Shown one piece after another: positions 41,338 to 50,443 of a DNA stretch of 64,000 nucleotides; position 1 is the first letter of the stretch, and each line of letters starts with the position of its first letter. A model generated the notes under the pieces. It made no database searches. It was not told the DNA's origin and saw nothing but the letters and a program-made list of their open reading frames with translations. This stretch comes from WTFY01 sp965214675 (GTDB taxonomy: Bacteria; Pseudomonadota; Gammaproteobacteria; UBA4575): positions 1,488,001 through 1,552,000 of the forward strand of contig OZ243969.1 in assembly GCA_965214675.1 (NCBI GenBank), in the 5' to 3' direction. Position numbers and translations under genes: made by a program.

Positions 41338-41370
41338 AAAAGAATACGAATAAGCTCACTGGAACCCAAA

Positions 41371-41532
41371 ATGTTTTTCAAATTCAAACGCCGAGCCCGG
41401 CCTGAGGATTCCTCCGCCTTTTCGGAATTCATTCGCAATGCATCTTCCAGGGAGAAGAAACGTGTCTACATGCGAGTGATTGAGAAATCGATCGAAAGCC
41501 AGAAAAAGATGCTGGACAAGGCGGGCGATTGA
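41371..41532 (+). CDS. 53-residue basic helical protein
   Basis: A short open frame encoding a strongly charged, probably helical protein: basic start (FFKFKRRARP), then FSEFIRNASSREKKRVYMRV and a Lys-rich end. Residue composition is protein-like and a GGA lies upstream of the ATG. Similar short proteins occur near membrane protein genes, but no function is known. Confidence 0.5.
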   Translation: MFFKFKRRARPEDSSAFSEFIRNASSREKKRVYMRVIEKSIESQKKMLDKAGD

Positions 41533-41594
41533 TCACTGCTGGAGTCACGGATCTTTGAGTCCGATCAGGTCGGCAATGACCTGTCAAATGACAC

Positions 41595-41631
41595 CTATAG
41601 TTATCATTTTAAGGTTTTTTGATAAGTATAG
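41595..41631. promoter_or_regulatory. Inverted repeat upstream of truncated antitoxin
   Basis: CTATAGTTATC (41595-41605) and GATAAGTATAG (41621-41631) are inverted arms with one mismatch around 15 nt. A toxin-antitoxin operator is likely. Confidence 0.5.
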
Positions 41632-41667
41632 TGAGCATAAACAGTGAACACGACAAAAGGTGTGATG

Positions 41668-41847
41668 ATGGCCCTAACAAAAGATTTCAATGAGACTATA
41701 CAGGCGCGTGCGCAAGGCAACCCTGCATTCCGTAAAGCCTTGCTGCAAGAAGGCATTGAGTGTCTTCATGCAGGAGATCTTGAGACTGGAAAGTCAGTAC
41801 TGCGTGACAGAATTGATACGATAATTGGAGCTGAACGGCTTCGATAA
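41668..41847 (+). pseudogene. Truncated RelE-partner antitoxin (addiction-module antidote)
   Basis: The 59 codons ALTKDFNETIQARAQGNPAF, LLQEGIECLHAGDLETGKSVLRD and IIGAERL match the first part of the small HTH antitoxin that follows many RelE/HigB toxins. The usual C-terminal KSLMRMLGP-like HTH half is missing, replaced by a stop. No toxin gene is adjacent, so this is a decayed pair. Confidence 0.65.
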
Positions 41848-41890
41848 TGGGAATTCTCAGGTGTCCAAGTCAGGTCAGTGTGACTGCTTT

Positions 41891-42295
41891 CTATTTTGCT
41901 TTCCCGGCATTGAGAGCCACACTGAATGATGAACTGCGTCTTGCAGACAACTGCACACCCTCCTCCATATTGTTGGCCAGGGTTGTAATCTCGCATCCAA
42001 GGTAGAACCGTTCCAACGGCGGGGTCCAGTCACACGACAGCGGATTCTGTGAATAGAATTTTTCGGCGGCATCGGTGCAGAATTTCAGGGCATCGGCTAG
42101 TCGCCCGCCAAAATCCTCTCCGTAGATATTTTTGAGTTTTTGAATCGGGACCAGGTTGGTTGCAATCAACGACTGGTCTTCTCCTTTGACTATCGCGCCC
42201 ACTCCAATCCTCTCGCCAGAATGCGGGATGGGCTCGACCTGGATACTGCGCCAGGAAAGCCTGTAGTCGGGCAGCGCAGGAAATTTGGATTTCAT
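41891..42295 (-). CDS. Unknown 134-residue protein
   Basis: A soluble mixed alpha/beta protein (LPDYRLSWRSIQVEPIPHSGERIGVGA start, FCTDAAEKFYSQNPL helix, FYLGCEITTLANNMEEGVQ). The opening strand pattern suggests an intact N-terminus. The C-terminus (ARRSSSFSVALNAGKAK) is short and basic and could result from truncation. No family is recognised and it has no operon partner. It marks the right end of the decayed toxin-antitoxin zone. Confidence 0.6.
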   Translation of the reverse strand: MKSKFPALPDYRLSWRSIQVEPIPHSGERIGVGAIVKGEDQSLIATNLVPIQKLKNIYGEDFGGRLADALKFCTDAAEKFYSQNPLSCDWTPPLERFYLGCEITTLANNMEEGVQLSARRSSSFSVALNAGKAK

Positions 42296-42569
42296 GTTTT
42301 CTCCTCTGTTTTGTTTATTGGAACCTGACCCTATTCCAGACTCGAATGTGAGTGTGGTTTGGCCATTGGTGCCGTTTTGATGTCTGGGTCTATGGCATCA
42401 ATCACATTACGCATCAAAGTCCGGATACTGCTGCCATCCCCGTCACACCCTACAGAATCTATACTCATTCCGTTCGTGCATGCAGGCTGGCATACTCTCA
42501 CTAGCCACCGGGTCTACGCGAGACTTTCCTGTATACCCGATCAGGGACATAAATGATCAGGAGCTGCAC

Positions 42570-43241
42570 ATGAAGAACTGGGCTTACACACTGGTACTGA
42601 TTTCGCTGTCCATGATCCTCTCATCATGTACCCTGCTGGGCGGCAAGGCGGCTGAAGAGCCTACCTATCACGTGACCCTCAAAGACCAATCCATTGAGGT
42701 GCGTGAATACGAGGGCTATGCCATTGCCCGCACCTCGGTCGCAAGTGCCTCCTATCGTGAGGCCACCCGCACCGGCTTTCGACGCCTGTTCAAATACATT
42801 TCCGGGGCAAACCAGGCCGCAGGCGATATTGAGATGACAGCTCCAGTGCTCATCGAACCCCGCACACAAACAATCGAGATGACCGCGCCCGTACTCATCG
42901 AGCCACACTCCGGATCGGACCCTGCACGCACCCTGGCAGGCGAAGGCATTGGCGCCTGGTCCATTGCCTTTGTTCTGCCGCAAGGCTTGACTGCAGCAAC
43001 TGCGCCACGCCCACAGGATGCACGAATCACAATCGAGGACACCGAGGCGAGGCGTATCGCCAGCATCGTTTTTCGTGGACGTCTGAACGATCAGACGGCC
43101 GAAGTGCATCGGCAGGTGCTGGCGGCCTGGCTTGCGGGTCGTGCGCTTTCGCATGCGGGGGACTGGCAGTTGGCCGGCTACAACCCGCCCTGGACGCTCC
43201 CTTTTCTGCGTCGAAACGAGGTGTTGGTGACCCTGCGCTAG
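42570..43241 (+). CDS. SOUL heme-binding family lipoprotein
   Basis: A 223-residue lipoprotein (lipobox Leu-Ser-Ser-Cys) with a SOUL domain: VREYEGYAIARTSV, FRRLFKYISGAN, and IEMTAPVLIEP. SOUL proteins bind heme or related tetrapyrroles; the function in bacteria is uncertain. The IEMTAPVLIEP segment occurs twice in tandem, 19 residues apart, an internal duplication that enlarges the loop before the AWSIAFVLP strand. AGGAG 6 nt before the ATG fixes the start; the longer upstream frame is not needed. Confidence 0.9.
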   Translation: MKNWAYTLVLISLSMILSSCTLLGGKAAEEPTYHVTLKDQSIEVREYEGYAIARTSVASASYREATRTGFRRLFKYISGANQAAGDIEMTAPVLIEPRTQTIEMTAPVLIEPHSGSDPARTLAGEGIGAWSIAFVLPQGLTAATAPRPQDARITIEDTEARRIASIVFRGRLNDQTAEVHRQVLAAWLAGRALSHAGDWQLAGYNPPWTLPFLRRNEVLVTLR

Positions 43242-43696
43242 TGCAGCTTACGACACTAATCGGGAATCTGGATTAAAAACACTACATATTGTGCTTGACT
43301 TTTATGGAAATACCATGCAGTGTGTGTGCCCAATGCGACCTCGGTTGCATTGACTGGTGATGTGGAGTCGGCAGGGAACGCTGACTTTGCATCCATGAAG
43401 AGGCCCGAAATGCCAGAAGGGAGGGAAGCTCTGCCTGCAGGACAAGAGGAGAGTCCGTTGCAGGCAACCATGCAGAGAAATTTCCATGCAGTGGGCTTGA
43501 CACCTGAGACTCACTGCATTTTTCCGTGCTTCTCCAGCAAGGGATTCGCGGGGAGGCACACCAACAGGTGCCCTCTTCGGGCACCTGTTCTTTTCCCGTC
43601 CACCGACCTATACACCTGCGTATTTGCTTGTTCTGTGTGCATTGATTACCATGGCGCAGCGATCAATACAGGCTCATCCTTAAACACATTTCACTG
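43242..43696. other. 455-bp intergenic region ending in a strong stem-loop
   Basis: No gene supported; open frames on both strands have atypical composition. At 43563-43589 an 11-bp perfect stem (AACAGGTGCCC / GGGCACCTGTT) with loop TCTTC is followed by CTTTTC. This is a good intrinsic terminator, perhaps for an untranslated RNA or the SOUL gene. Confidence 0.5.
43563..43595 (+). terminator. Intrinsic terminator candidate
   Basis: Arms 43563-43573 and 43579-43589 pair perfectly over 11 bp with loop TCTTC and a following CTTTTC tract. Confidence 0.7.
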
Positions 43697-44479
43697 ATGC
43701 TCACACGACGGATTTCACTGCTCGCCTGCCTGGGGCTTGTACTGGCACCGGCAAGCTATGCGGCCTGTGACCCGGATGATGTGGGGTTCTACCTTGAAAA
43801 AGGCTTCACCCAGGAGCAGATCACGAAAATCTGCTCGATCGATGATTCCGATGTCCCCGAATACACCCCGTACGAACCCCCGGCGGTCGTAATCGAGCGA
43901 CCAACCCGGCGTTCACAACGGCGTGGTGCGCCAAGGGATAATCGAACAGCGCATGCGCCCATGGATCTCAGTGCTTTCACCGACACCGAGCGCACTGCGG
44001 TCGAGACGCTGGTGGCCGGTGCCGACGTGCTCGGCCTGATGGTGGACCAGGACTCGATCCAGTACACGAAACAGGCGTGTCTTGAAGTGCACAATGATCC
44101 GGATTTCCCGCAGGACCTTTCGCTGTGCCCCGAGGTCGACTACCGCATCCTGCGCGAGGGCCTTGATGTCGGCAGGTACGGGCGCGAGTACGGCATTTTC
44201 GGCAAGGCGACGATCACGATCGAAGGCAGGATCAAGCGCTTCCCGCAACAGAACTTCAGGGACTACCCGAAGAAATACCAGCAAAAGCTGAAACCGCATT
44301 TCAACTGGAACACACGCAGCAAGTCGACCCGTATCCCGATCAAGAGCGGCCACACGGCCACCCAGCTGGCCGCGGCCCTCAAGACCCTGGCGCGGGCACA
44401 AGAGGCTCGCGCGACCGCCACGAAAGAACCCGCACGCAAGCAGGAAAAGAAAGACCGCTGGTGGAACCCGTTTGACTGA
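43697..44479 (+). CDS. Secreted protein of unknown function
   Basis: A 260-residue protein with a signal peptide ending near Ser-Tyr-Ala-Ala-Cys, a short SHOCT-like motif (FYLEKGFTQEQITKIC), a low-complexity linker with Arg/Pro, and a C-terminal domain with VDYRILREGLDVGRYG, KRFPQQNFRDY and a Lys-rich tail ending RWWNPFD. No known family. The Cys residues (CDPDD, KIC, QACLEV, LCPEVD) would be oxidised in the periplasm. No RBS consensus; the frame otherwise shows the high third-position GC of its neighbours. Confidence 0.72.
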   Translation: MLTRRISLLACLGLVLAPASYAACDPDDVGFYLEKGFTQEQITKICSIDDSDVPEYTPYEPPAVVIERPTRRSQRRGAPRDNRTAHAPMDLSAFTDTERTAVETLVAGADVLGLMVDQDSIQYTKQACLEVHNDPDFPQDLSLCPEVDYRILREGLDVGRYGREYGIFGKATITIEGRIKRFPQQNFRDYPKKYQQKLKPHFNWNTRSKSTRIPIKSGHTATQLAAALKTLARAQEARATATKEPARKQEKKDRWWNPFD

Positions 44480-44707
44480 TCGCCGTCCCGTCCGGGACTG
44501 ACCTGACTAACCTTCAAGAAAGTGTCGCCCCAACCGGGGTGTGCGTTGGGTCGTGCACGTCCGCACGGCTTACCCCCTGCAACCATGGATGGCACACCGG
44601 TTCACGGTGACTGCGTGCCTTGTGAAGAAGTTTGATGCCTGGATCAGGCGAGACTTTTGCGAGGCCGTGCCTCAGGGTTGGAAATGTGATTGTAAGTCCA
44701 GCCCCGA

Positions 44708-44723
44708 GCCGCTGGAAAGCGGC
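44708..44723. terminator. Short stem-loop between convergent genes
   Basis: GCCGCT and AGCGGC pair around GGAA just downstream of the porin stop. There is no clear T-run, so terminator status is tentative. Confidence 0.4.
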
Positions 44724-44749
44724 CCGGATTGGACTGTGATTTGGATCGT

Positions 44750-45985
44750 TTACAGCTCCGCTTCGAAGTCGTAACGGAATCCGATGCTGATGTGATCTTC
44801 CTCTTCACCGTCATCAATGTCGCGCTGCAGGTATTCAGCGTGTACGCGCAGATTCTCGTTCAACTGTCTTTCAAGCGTCAGGTTGTAGCCGTCAAAACTG
44901 CGGTCAAAACTGCGCCTCTCAGTAGCGTCATCATGTGCGTCTTCATCACCGTCCCAGTCAAAGTAGGAGGCCTTAAGCTTGTAGCCGCCGCCAAGGGCCA
45001 TGGCTGCGGCCACATCCAGCGAGGACTGGTCGAAATCAACGACATGTCCATCGAGGAACGCTACATCGTCATCCTCAATATCCTGATAGGTCACTGCAAG
45101 GTACAGGTTCTCCGATACGTCCATGCTGGCCCCAAAACCTGTAAAGGAGGTTTCGTGATCATTCGCACCGTGCACCTCGAGGTAGGATACGCCCGCATAC
45201 ATGGGTCCCATGCGGTAACCGATACCGATCGAGGCGGCATCCGCATCATCGGGTTGTGTAGCAGAACCGTTTTCACCCTTGGCATCGTCATTCTCCGTTG
45301 TGCCGTCAAAGCGTGCACCGGCTTGCAGAGAGAGACCGCCCATGTGGGCCATGTAGGTCACCAGGTTATTGGTTCTAAACGGGCCGCGCTCATCGTAGGC
45401 AAACGGGCTTGCGCGGTGATTGAAGATATCGGTCACCTCCGCCACAACATTGAAATGTGGGTCCCACTGCTTGCCGATGGCAATCTGGCCGAGGCCGCCG
45501 CGAAGGCCAACATAGACCTGTCGCGCATCGCCGAAGTCACCATCCGATTCAATATCGGCGTCCCATTCCCCCTGGTAGATCGCGGTCAGGCTGTCGGTGA
45601 TATCAACATGGCCTTTCACGCCTACGCGGGTAAGAAAGTCGGTCACATCGGTGTTGGTATTATCCCCGTCATCAGTGTAGGTCAACGAAGGCCTAAAGCT
45701 GCCATAGACGACCACACCCTGCTTCTTCGTTGCCTCGGCAACGGCATGCTTGGCATGCGTGTCCGCCGCGGTCGCCACTTCCTTGAGATGTTCAACCTGC
45801 TGCTGCAGGGCTTCAAGCTGGCGTTGCTGCTTCTTGATGGTCTGCACCAGGTGCTCCAGTGTCGCCATGTCTCCTGTTCCGCCCCCGGCTTGGGCTGAGC
45901 CCGCCATCACCATGGCTGCGGCCACTGCGAAGACCTGAATCGGCTTCAGGACCTTGCGAATTGTAATCATTCTGAAATATTTCAT
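44750..45985 (-). CDS. Outer-membrane porin with N-terminal coiled coil
   Basis: A 411-residue porin: signal peptide ending Ala-Gln-Ala, a short coiled-coil (KQQRQLEALQQQVEHLKEV) typical of periplasm-facing trimer stalks, then about 16 beta strands with acidic loops (for example DGDNTNTDVTD and DDGEEEDH) and a final strand GFRYDF. Acidic loops suggest cation preference or a saline habitat; that is inference. The ATG with GAGGA 8 nt upstream is preferred over the adjacent GTG. It is divergent from the glutamate dehydrogenase gene, with a shared ~250-bp promoter region. Confidence 0.9.
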   Translation of the reverse strand: MKYFRMITIRKVLKPIQVFAVAAAMVMAGSAQAGGGTGDMATLEHLVQTIKKQQRQLEALQQQVEHLKEVATAADTHAKHAVAEATKKQGVVVYGSFRPSLTYTDDGDNTNTDVTDFLTRVGVKGHVDITDSLTAIYQGEWDADIESDGDFGDARQVYVGLRGGLGQIAIGKQWDPHFNVVAEVTDIFNHRASPFAYDERGPFRTNNLVTYMAHMGGLSLQAGARFDGTTENDDAKGENGSATQPDDADAASIGIGYRMGPMYAGVSYLEVHGANDHETSFTGFGASMDVSENLYLAVTYQDIEDDDVAFLDGHVVDFDQSSLDVAAAMALGGGYKLKASYFDWDGDEDAHDDATERRSFDRSFDGYNLTLERQLNENLRVHAEYLQRDIDDGEEEDHISIGFRYDFEAEL

Positions 45986-46232
45986 CACTACGATCCTCTA
46001 GTATTTGCGTTCCATTTCCGTGCAGTATAGTCCAAAACAGGGCACTAAGGAATGCTTGCGCCAAGCCAACCTCCCCCCTAATTTCTCTCTCCCGGTTTAT
46101 ACTCTGAAAGATATAAACGAACGGGAACTTCGCAGACACGCTTTGGCCCAATCATTGGGAGCAGGTTCACAATAACGTTCCAATCTGCGCCCGGACCCGC
46201 GTAATGGATGGGGTCCCTGTGAGGGAATACAG

Positions 46233-47525
46233 ATGAACAATACCTTCGAAGATGCCAAGACCCGCTTAGCCGAGGTCTTCAGTCGCATCGAGTTATCCGA
46301 TGACGTTGACCAGAGCCTGGCGCATCCCAAGACCATGCTGAAGGTCAATATACCGCTGCGCATGGACGACGGTCGCCTGCGCGTGTTGCAGGGCTTTAGG
46401 GTCCAGTACAACGACATTCGCGGACCCACCAAGGGCGGGGTGCGCTTCCACCCGCAGGTGAGCATGGATGAGGTCACCTCGCTGGCCTTCTGGATGACCA
46501 TCAAGTGCGCCGTCGCAGGCCTGCCCTACGGCGGCGCCAAGGGCGGCGTGGCCGTGGATGCCAAAAGCCTCTCGCGCCTTGAGCTCGAGCGCCTGTCCAG
46601 GGGCTATATCCGCGCCATCGCCGATGTCATCGGGCCAACACGCGACATCCCGGCACCGGACATGTATACCAATGCCACGATCATGGGCTGGATGGCCGAT
46701 GAGTACTACACCATCGTGCGCAACAAAGTACCCGCGGTCATCACCGGCAAGCCGGTGCATCTTGGCGGCTCGCTCGGTCGCGAAGCGGCCACCGGCCAGG
46801 GCGCCCTGTTCGTGCTGCAGCGCTGGGCTGAACGGCAGAACATCAAGGCCAGCGAGGTACGCATCGCGGTGCAGGGCTTCGGCAATGCCGGGGCACATTT
46901 CGCAAGCCTCGCCCACCAGTCCGGCTACCGCATCGTCGCGGTATCCGATTCCAGGGGCGGAATTTATGCCGAAGACGGTCTCGACCCGGACACCCTGATC
47001 GCGCAAAAACGCACGCGCCGTGAAATCACCAAGATGATCTACTGCACCTCCTCGGTGTGCGAGTCGACCGAATACAAGGTCATCAGCAATGCGCAGTTGC
47101 TTGAGCTCGATGTCGACGTGCTGGCCCTGGCCGCACTTGAGAACCAGGTCACCGAGGCCAACGTCGAGCGCATCCAGGCACCGTGCATCCTTGAGATCGC
47201 CAACGGCCCGGTGGATTCGAAAAGCGATGCCGTGCTGCAGGCACGCGGCAAAACCGTGCTGCCCGACGTGCTGGTGAATTCCGGCGGCGTCACGGTCAGC
47301 TATTTTGAATGGCTGCAGAACCGCTCCGGGCTGTACTGGGAGGAGGCCGAGGTGAGGCAGCGCCTGCAAAAGACCATGGACCGCGAGGCCGATCATATTT
47401 TCGATGCCGCCGAGCGCGATGGCACCTGCCTGCGCACCGCCGCGTACCTGCACGGGGTCAAGCGGATTGTCGGTGCCATTCTCGAACAGGGCACCAAGGA
47501 ATATTTCGCCGGGGAGCCGCGCTGA
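46233..47525 (+). CDS. gdhA: Glutamate dehydrogenase (Glu/Leu/Phe/Val family)
   Basis: A 430-residue NAD(P)-dependent enzyme converting glutamate to 2-oxoglutarate and ammonium. The catalytic region VAGLPYGGAKGGVAVD holds the active Lys; PAPDMYTNATIMGW and GGSLGREAATGQG bind substrate; the Rossmann loop is VQGFGNAGAHFA. GAGGGA is 8 nt before the ATG. It lies 531 bp upstream of a transporter whose family imports glutamate, so the enzyme may work in catabolism. Length and motifs are complete. Confidence 0.94.
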   Translation: MNNTFEDAKTRLAEVFSRIELSDDVDQSLAHPKTMLKVNIPLRMDDGRLRVLQGFRVQYNDIRGPTKGGVRFHPQVSMDEVTSLAFWMTIKCAVAGLPYGGAKGGVAVDAKSLSRLELERLSRGYIRAIADVIGPTRDIPAPDMYTNATIMGWMADEYYTIVRNKVPAVITGKPVHLGGSLGREAATGQGALFVLQRWAERQNIKASEVRIAVQGFGNAGAHFASLAHQSGYRIVAVSDSRGGIYAEDGLDPDTLIAQKRTRREITKMIYCTSSVCESTEYKVISNAQLLELDVDVLALAALENQVTEANVERIQAPCILEIANGPVDSKSDAVLQARGKTVLPDVLVNSGGVTVSYFEWLQNRSGLYWEEAEVRQRLQKTMDREADHIFDAAERDGTCLRTAAYLHGVKRIVGAILEQGTKEYFAGEPR

Positions 47526-48056
47526 GCCACCGTCAGGCGCACACTGTACGCGGGTACGATCGAGCTGGGCCAGCCGCCAGGCGCTGGCCGATGCGGCCCG
47601 GTACTGAAGCTCTCATCACGGTACCGCGCACCCGGGCCTGGACTGGGCCGGGGCATTACACTGCCCGGCCGCTTGCCTCGGGAACGTGTTCGTCGCCTTA
47701 GAAACTGCAGCATGATCGGATACGCATGGACTTGATGTTCATGCCTGGGTGCCCTTCCTGTGAAAGGTTTGCTCATTGAAGAATACCCGATCCGGTGCAG
47801 GGACAGGCGTGCCTGCCCCTGCACCCCTTCATTCAAAGTAACGGCTCCGCTCCGCTGAGAGTGCCAGAGGTATCTCAGACCTCTACACGTTCGGTCTGCG
47901 CAACGATGAACACAAATCAGTGAATTTGGATCCGGATTTGCTCAATTTATGGGGCCTTCAGGCACAATATCTCCCTTTTGCAGTTAATGATCCACCGTGA
48001 TCCGGTATATAATTCCTGCAGGCAACAAGAATGAAAACACCTAAGGAGATTCCCGA
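47526..48056. other. Intergenic region with gdhA terminator and aapJ promoter
   Basis: Holds the terminator at 47794-47825. TATAAT at 48008-48013 is a consensus -10 box for aapJ; no good -35 box is at the right distance, so an activator may be needed. TAAGGAG is 8 nt before the aapJ ATG. No other gene is seen. Confidence 0.65.
47794..47825 (+). terminator. Long stem-loop terminator after gdhA
   Basis: Fifteen-bp stem from GGTGCAGGGACAGGC and GCCTGCCCCTGCACC (one G-T wobble) around GT, followed by CCTTC. A strong transcript end between gdhA and the transporter operon. Confidence 0.75.
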
Positions 48057-49076
48057 ATGAGAATTACAAGAATTACTGTGCTTGGGGCCGTGCTGCTGCT
48101 GGCCAGCGCAGCCACCCAGGCGAGCACCCTAGAAGAAGTACAGGCGCGCGGTGTACTGAACTGCGTGGTGACCACCGGGCTGGCCGGCTTTGCCGCTCCG
48201 GATGAAAACGGGCGCTGGGAAGGCTTTGACATCGAGTTCTGCCGTGCCGTGGCGGCGGCCGTACTCGGCGATGGCGAGAAGGTCCGCTTCGTGCCGTCCA
48301 CCGGCAAGACCCGCTTCACCCTGCTGAACTCCGGTGAGGGCGACATCCTGTTTCGCAACACCACCGAGACCATGAGCCGCGACACCGACCTGAAACTGAC
48401 GTTCCTGCCGGTCAACTACTACGACGGACAGGGCTTTCTGATCCGCAAGGACTCCGGAATCAAATCGGCAATGGAACTGAACGGTGCTTCCGTGTGCATC
48501 CAGACCGGCACCACCACCGAGCTCAACCTGGCGGACTTCTTCAGTTCCAACAAGATGGACTACGAGCCGGTGAACTCCGAGACCAACGAGGAAAGCATCG
48601 CCAACTACACGTCCAACCGCTGCGATGCGTACACCACGGACGCCTCCGCGCTGGCCTCGACGAGGGCGGCCCTGAAGGATCCCTCTGCACACGTCATCCT
48701 GCCGGAAATCATCTCCAAGGAACCGCTGGGCGGGGCCGTACGCCATGGCGATGACAACTGGGCGGACATTGCCAAGTGGGTGGTCAACGCGCTGATCGTC
48801 GCCGAGGAACTGGGCGTCACCAAGGCCAACCTGCATGATCATTGCGCCGCTGCCGGCAACAACCCGAGCATCAACCGCCTGTGCGGTACCGAGGGCAACA
48901 TGGGCGCCTTCATCGGGCTCGATGAACAGTGGGCCGTGCGTGCCATCGACAATGCCGGCAACTACGCCGAGATCTACGAGGCCACGATCGGTCCGGCCAC
49001 CCCGCTGGCGCTGGAGCGTGGTCTGAACGCCTCCTGGAAGGACGGCGGCATCCTGTACGCAGCCCCGATCCGCTAG
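48057..49076 (+). CDS. aapJ: General L-amino-acid ABC transporter, periplasmic binding protein
   Basis: A 339-residue AapJ/BztA-type solute-binding protein. It has a signal peptide ending Thr-Gln-Ala, VLNCVVTTGLAGFAAPDENG and WEGFDIEFCRAVAAAVLG, FRNTTETMSRDT and CIQTGTTTELNLADFF. This family binds glutamate, aspartate and other L-amino acids broadly. First gene of aapJQMP; a hairpin after it (49097-49125) probably gives the binding protein more mRNA than the membrane genes. Confidence 0.92.
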   Translation: MRITRITVLGAVLLLASAATQASTLEEVQARGVLNCVVTTGLAGFAAPDENGRWEGFDIEFCRAVAAAVLGDGEKVRFVPSTGKTRFTLLNSGEGDILFRNTTETMSRDTDLKLTFLPVNYYDGQGFLIRKDSGIKSAMELNGASVCIQTGTTTELNLADFFSSNKMDYEPVNSETNEESIANYTSNRCDAYTTDASALASTRAALKDPSAHVILPEIISKEPLGGAVRHGDDNWADIAKWVVNALIVAEELGVTKANLHDHCAAAGNNPSINRLCGTEGNMGAFIGLDEQWAVRAIDNAGNYAEIYEATIGPATPLALERGLNASWKDGGILYAAPIR

Positions 49077-49096
49077 ACGGGCAGCGTTGTGCATCC

Positions 49097-49125
49097 GACG
49101 GGGACACCTCGATGGGGTCCCCGTC
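49097..49125 (+). terminator. Stem-loop between aapJ and aapQ
   Basis: GACGGGGAC (49097-49105) and GTCCCCGTC (49117-49125) form a 9-bp perfect stem without a T-run. This is typical of the attenuating or mRNA-stabilising hairpin after binding-protein genes in ABC operons. Confidence 0.65.
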
Positions 49126-49251
49126 CCGTACCCGCCCCGGGGTATACGGCTCCGGGCGCCTGGTTCATGGCCGGGACCTATTGACAGACCCGAGGGCCCG
49201 GTCCATGCTCATGCAAAATGACCCAACCGATGCAATCCGCCCGTCATCCCG

Positions 49252-50439
49252 ATGCCTGCACTGAGCGCTTCTGAAGGCAACCTTCTGAGTCGGCTCTGGA
49301 ACGACAAGGATGCGCGCTCGCTCGTCATCCAGGTCATCTCCACGGTCCTCTTTTTCGCCTTCTTCGCCTATATCATCCGCAACGCCTACGTGAACCTGGA
49401 GGCCATCGGCAAGGGCTTCAGCTACGATTTCCTGTTCCAGACCTCTGCCTACGACATCAACCAGCACCTGATCGAGTACTCCTCGAAGTCGACGCACTTC
49501 ACGGCCATGATGGTCGGCATTCTCAACACCCTGCTGGTGGCCGTGTGCGGCATCGCGCTGTCCACCGTGGTGGGCTTCATCCTCGGCGTGCTGCGCCTGT
49601 CGAAGAACTGGCTCACCAACCGGCTCGCCTACATGTACATCGAGTTCGTGCGCAACGTGCCGGTGCTGCTGCACATCCTGCTGGTCCACGGCATCATCGT
49701 GAACACGCTGCCGGTGCCGCGCCAGGCCATCAGTGTCGGTGACGGCGCCTTTCTCACCAACCGCGGATTCTTCGTGCCCAAACCCATTTACGAGCCCGCG
49801 TTCTGGGGCGTGATCGCGGTGTTCTTCGCCGGCATCGCCTTTTTCGTGTGGTTCAGGAAATATGCCAGGCAGATGCAGGATCGCACCGGCAAGCAGTACC
49901 CGGTGTTCTGGATCGGGCTCGGGGCCATCGTCGGTGCGCCGATCTTCGCCTTCCTCGCACTCGGCGCGCCGATCGCCTGGGATCTGCCGAGCCTGCACCG
50001 CTTCAACTTTGCCGGCGGCATGGTGGTGCGCCCCGAATTCATTGCCCTGTGGCTGGCCCTGTCCATGTACACGGCGGCCTTCATCGGTGAGATCGTACGC
50101 GCCGGCATCCAGGCGGTCAGTCACGGCCAGACCGAGGCCGCGTATGCGCTCAGCATCTCCCGCGGGCGCACGCTCAGCCTGGTCGTCATCCCGCAGGCGC
50201 TGCGCGCCATCATCCCGCCGCTCACCAGCCAGTACCTGAACCTGGCCAAGAATTCATCGCTTGCGATCGCCATCGGCTACATGGACATCGTCGCGACCAT
50301 CGGCGGCATCTCGCTCAACCAGACCGGGCGTGAGATGGAATGCATGCTGATCGTGTTGCTGTTGTACCTGATGCTCTCGCTGGCCATCTCGGCGGTGATG
50401 AACTGGTACAACAAGCGCATCAAGCTGGTGGAGCGCTGA
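49252..50439 (+). CDS. aapQ: Amino-acid ABC transporter permease AapQ
   Basis: A 395-residue inner-membrane permease with about eight transmembrane helices and the EAA-type loop EAAYALSISRGRTLSLVVIPQALR near residues 300-322. The N-terminal extension with a long periplasmic loop (SAYDINQHLIEYSSKS) distinguishes AapQ/BztB from short polar amino-acid permeases. The start is the ATG at 49252 although an RBS is not clear. It pairs with AapM to form the channel. Confidence 0.9.
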   Translation: MPALSASEGNLLSRLWNDKDARSLVIQVISTVLFFAFFAYIIRNAYVNLEAIGKGFSYDFLFQTSAYDINQHLIEYSSKSTHFTAMMVGILNTLLVAVCGIALSTVVGFILGVLRLSKNWLTNRLAYMYIEFVRNVPVLLHILLVHGIIVNTLPVPRQAISVGDGAFLTNRGFFVPKPIYEPAFWGVIAVFFAGIAFFVWFRKYARQMQDRTGKQYPVFWIGLGAIVGAPIFAFLALGAPIAWDLPSLHRFNFAGGMVVRPEFIALWLALSMYTAAFIGEIVRAGIQAVSHGQTEAAYALSISRGRTLSLVVIPQALRAIIPPLTSQYLNLAKNSSLAIAIGYMDIVATIGGISLNQTGREMECMLIVLLLYLMLSLAISAVMNWYNKRIKLVER

Positions 50440-50443
50440 GGTG

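Noticed and set aside
43242..43696. Possible small protein genes on either strand
   Set aside because: Frames lack RBS, have unusual Cys/His/Pro composition and no family resemblance.
44729..45898. 389-codon + strand frame opposite the porin
   Set aside because: The porin has signal peptide, coiled coil and C-terminal strand; the opposite frame has no recognisable features.
46293..47453. 386-codon minus frame opposite gdhA
   Set aside because: Mirror of the well-supported glutamate dehydrogenase; low-complexity His/Gly/Ala composition.
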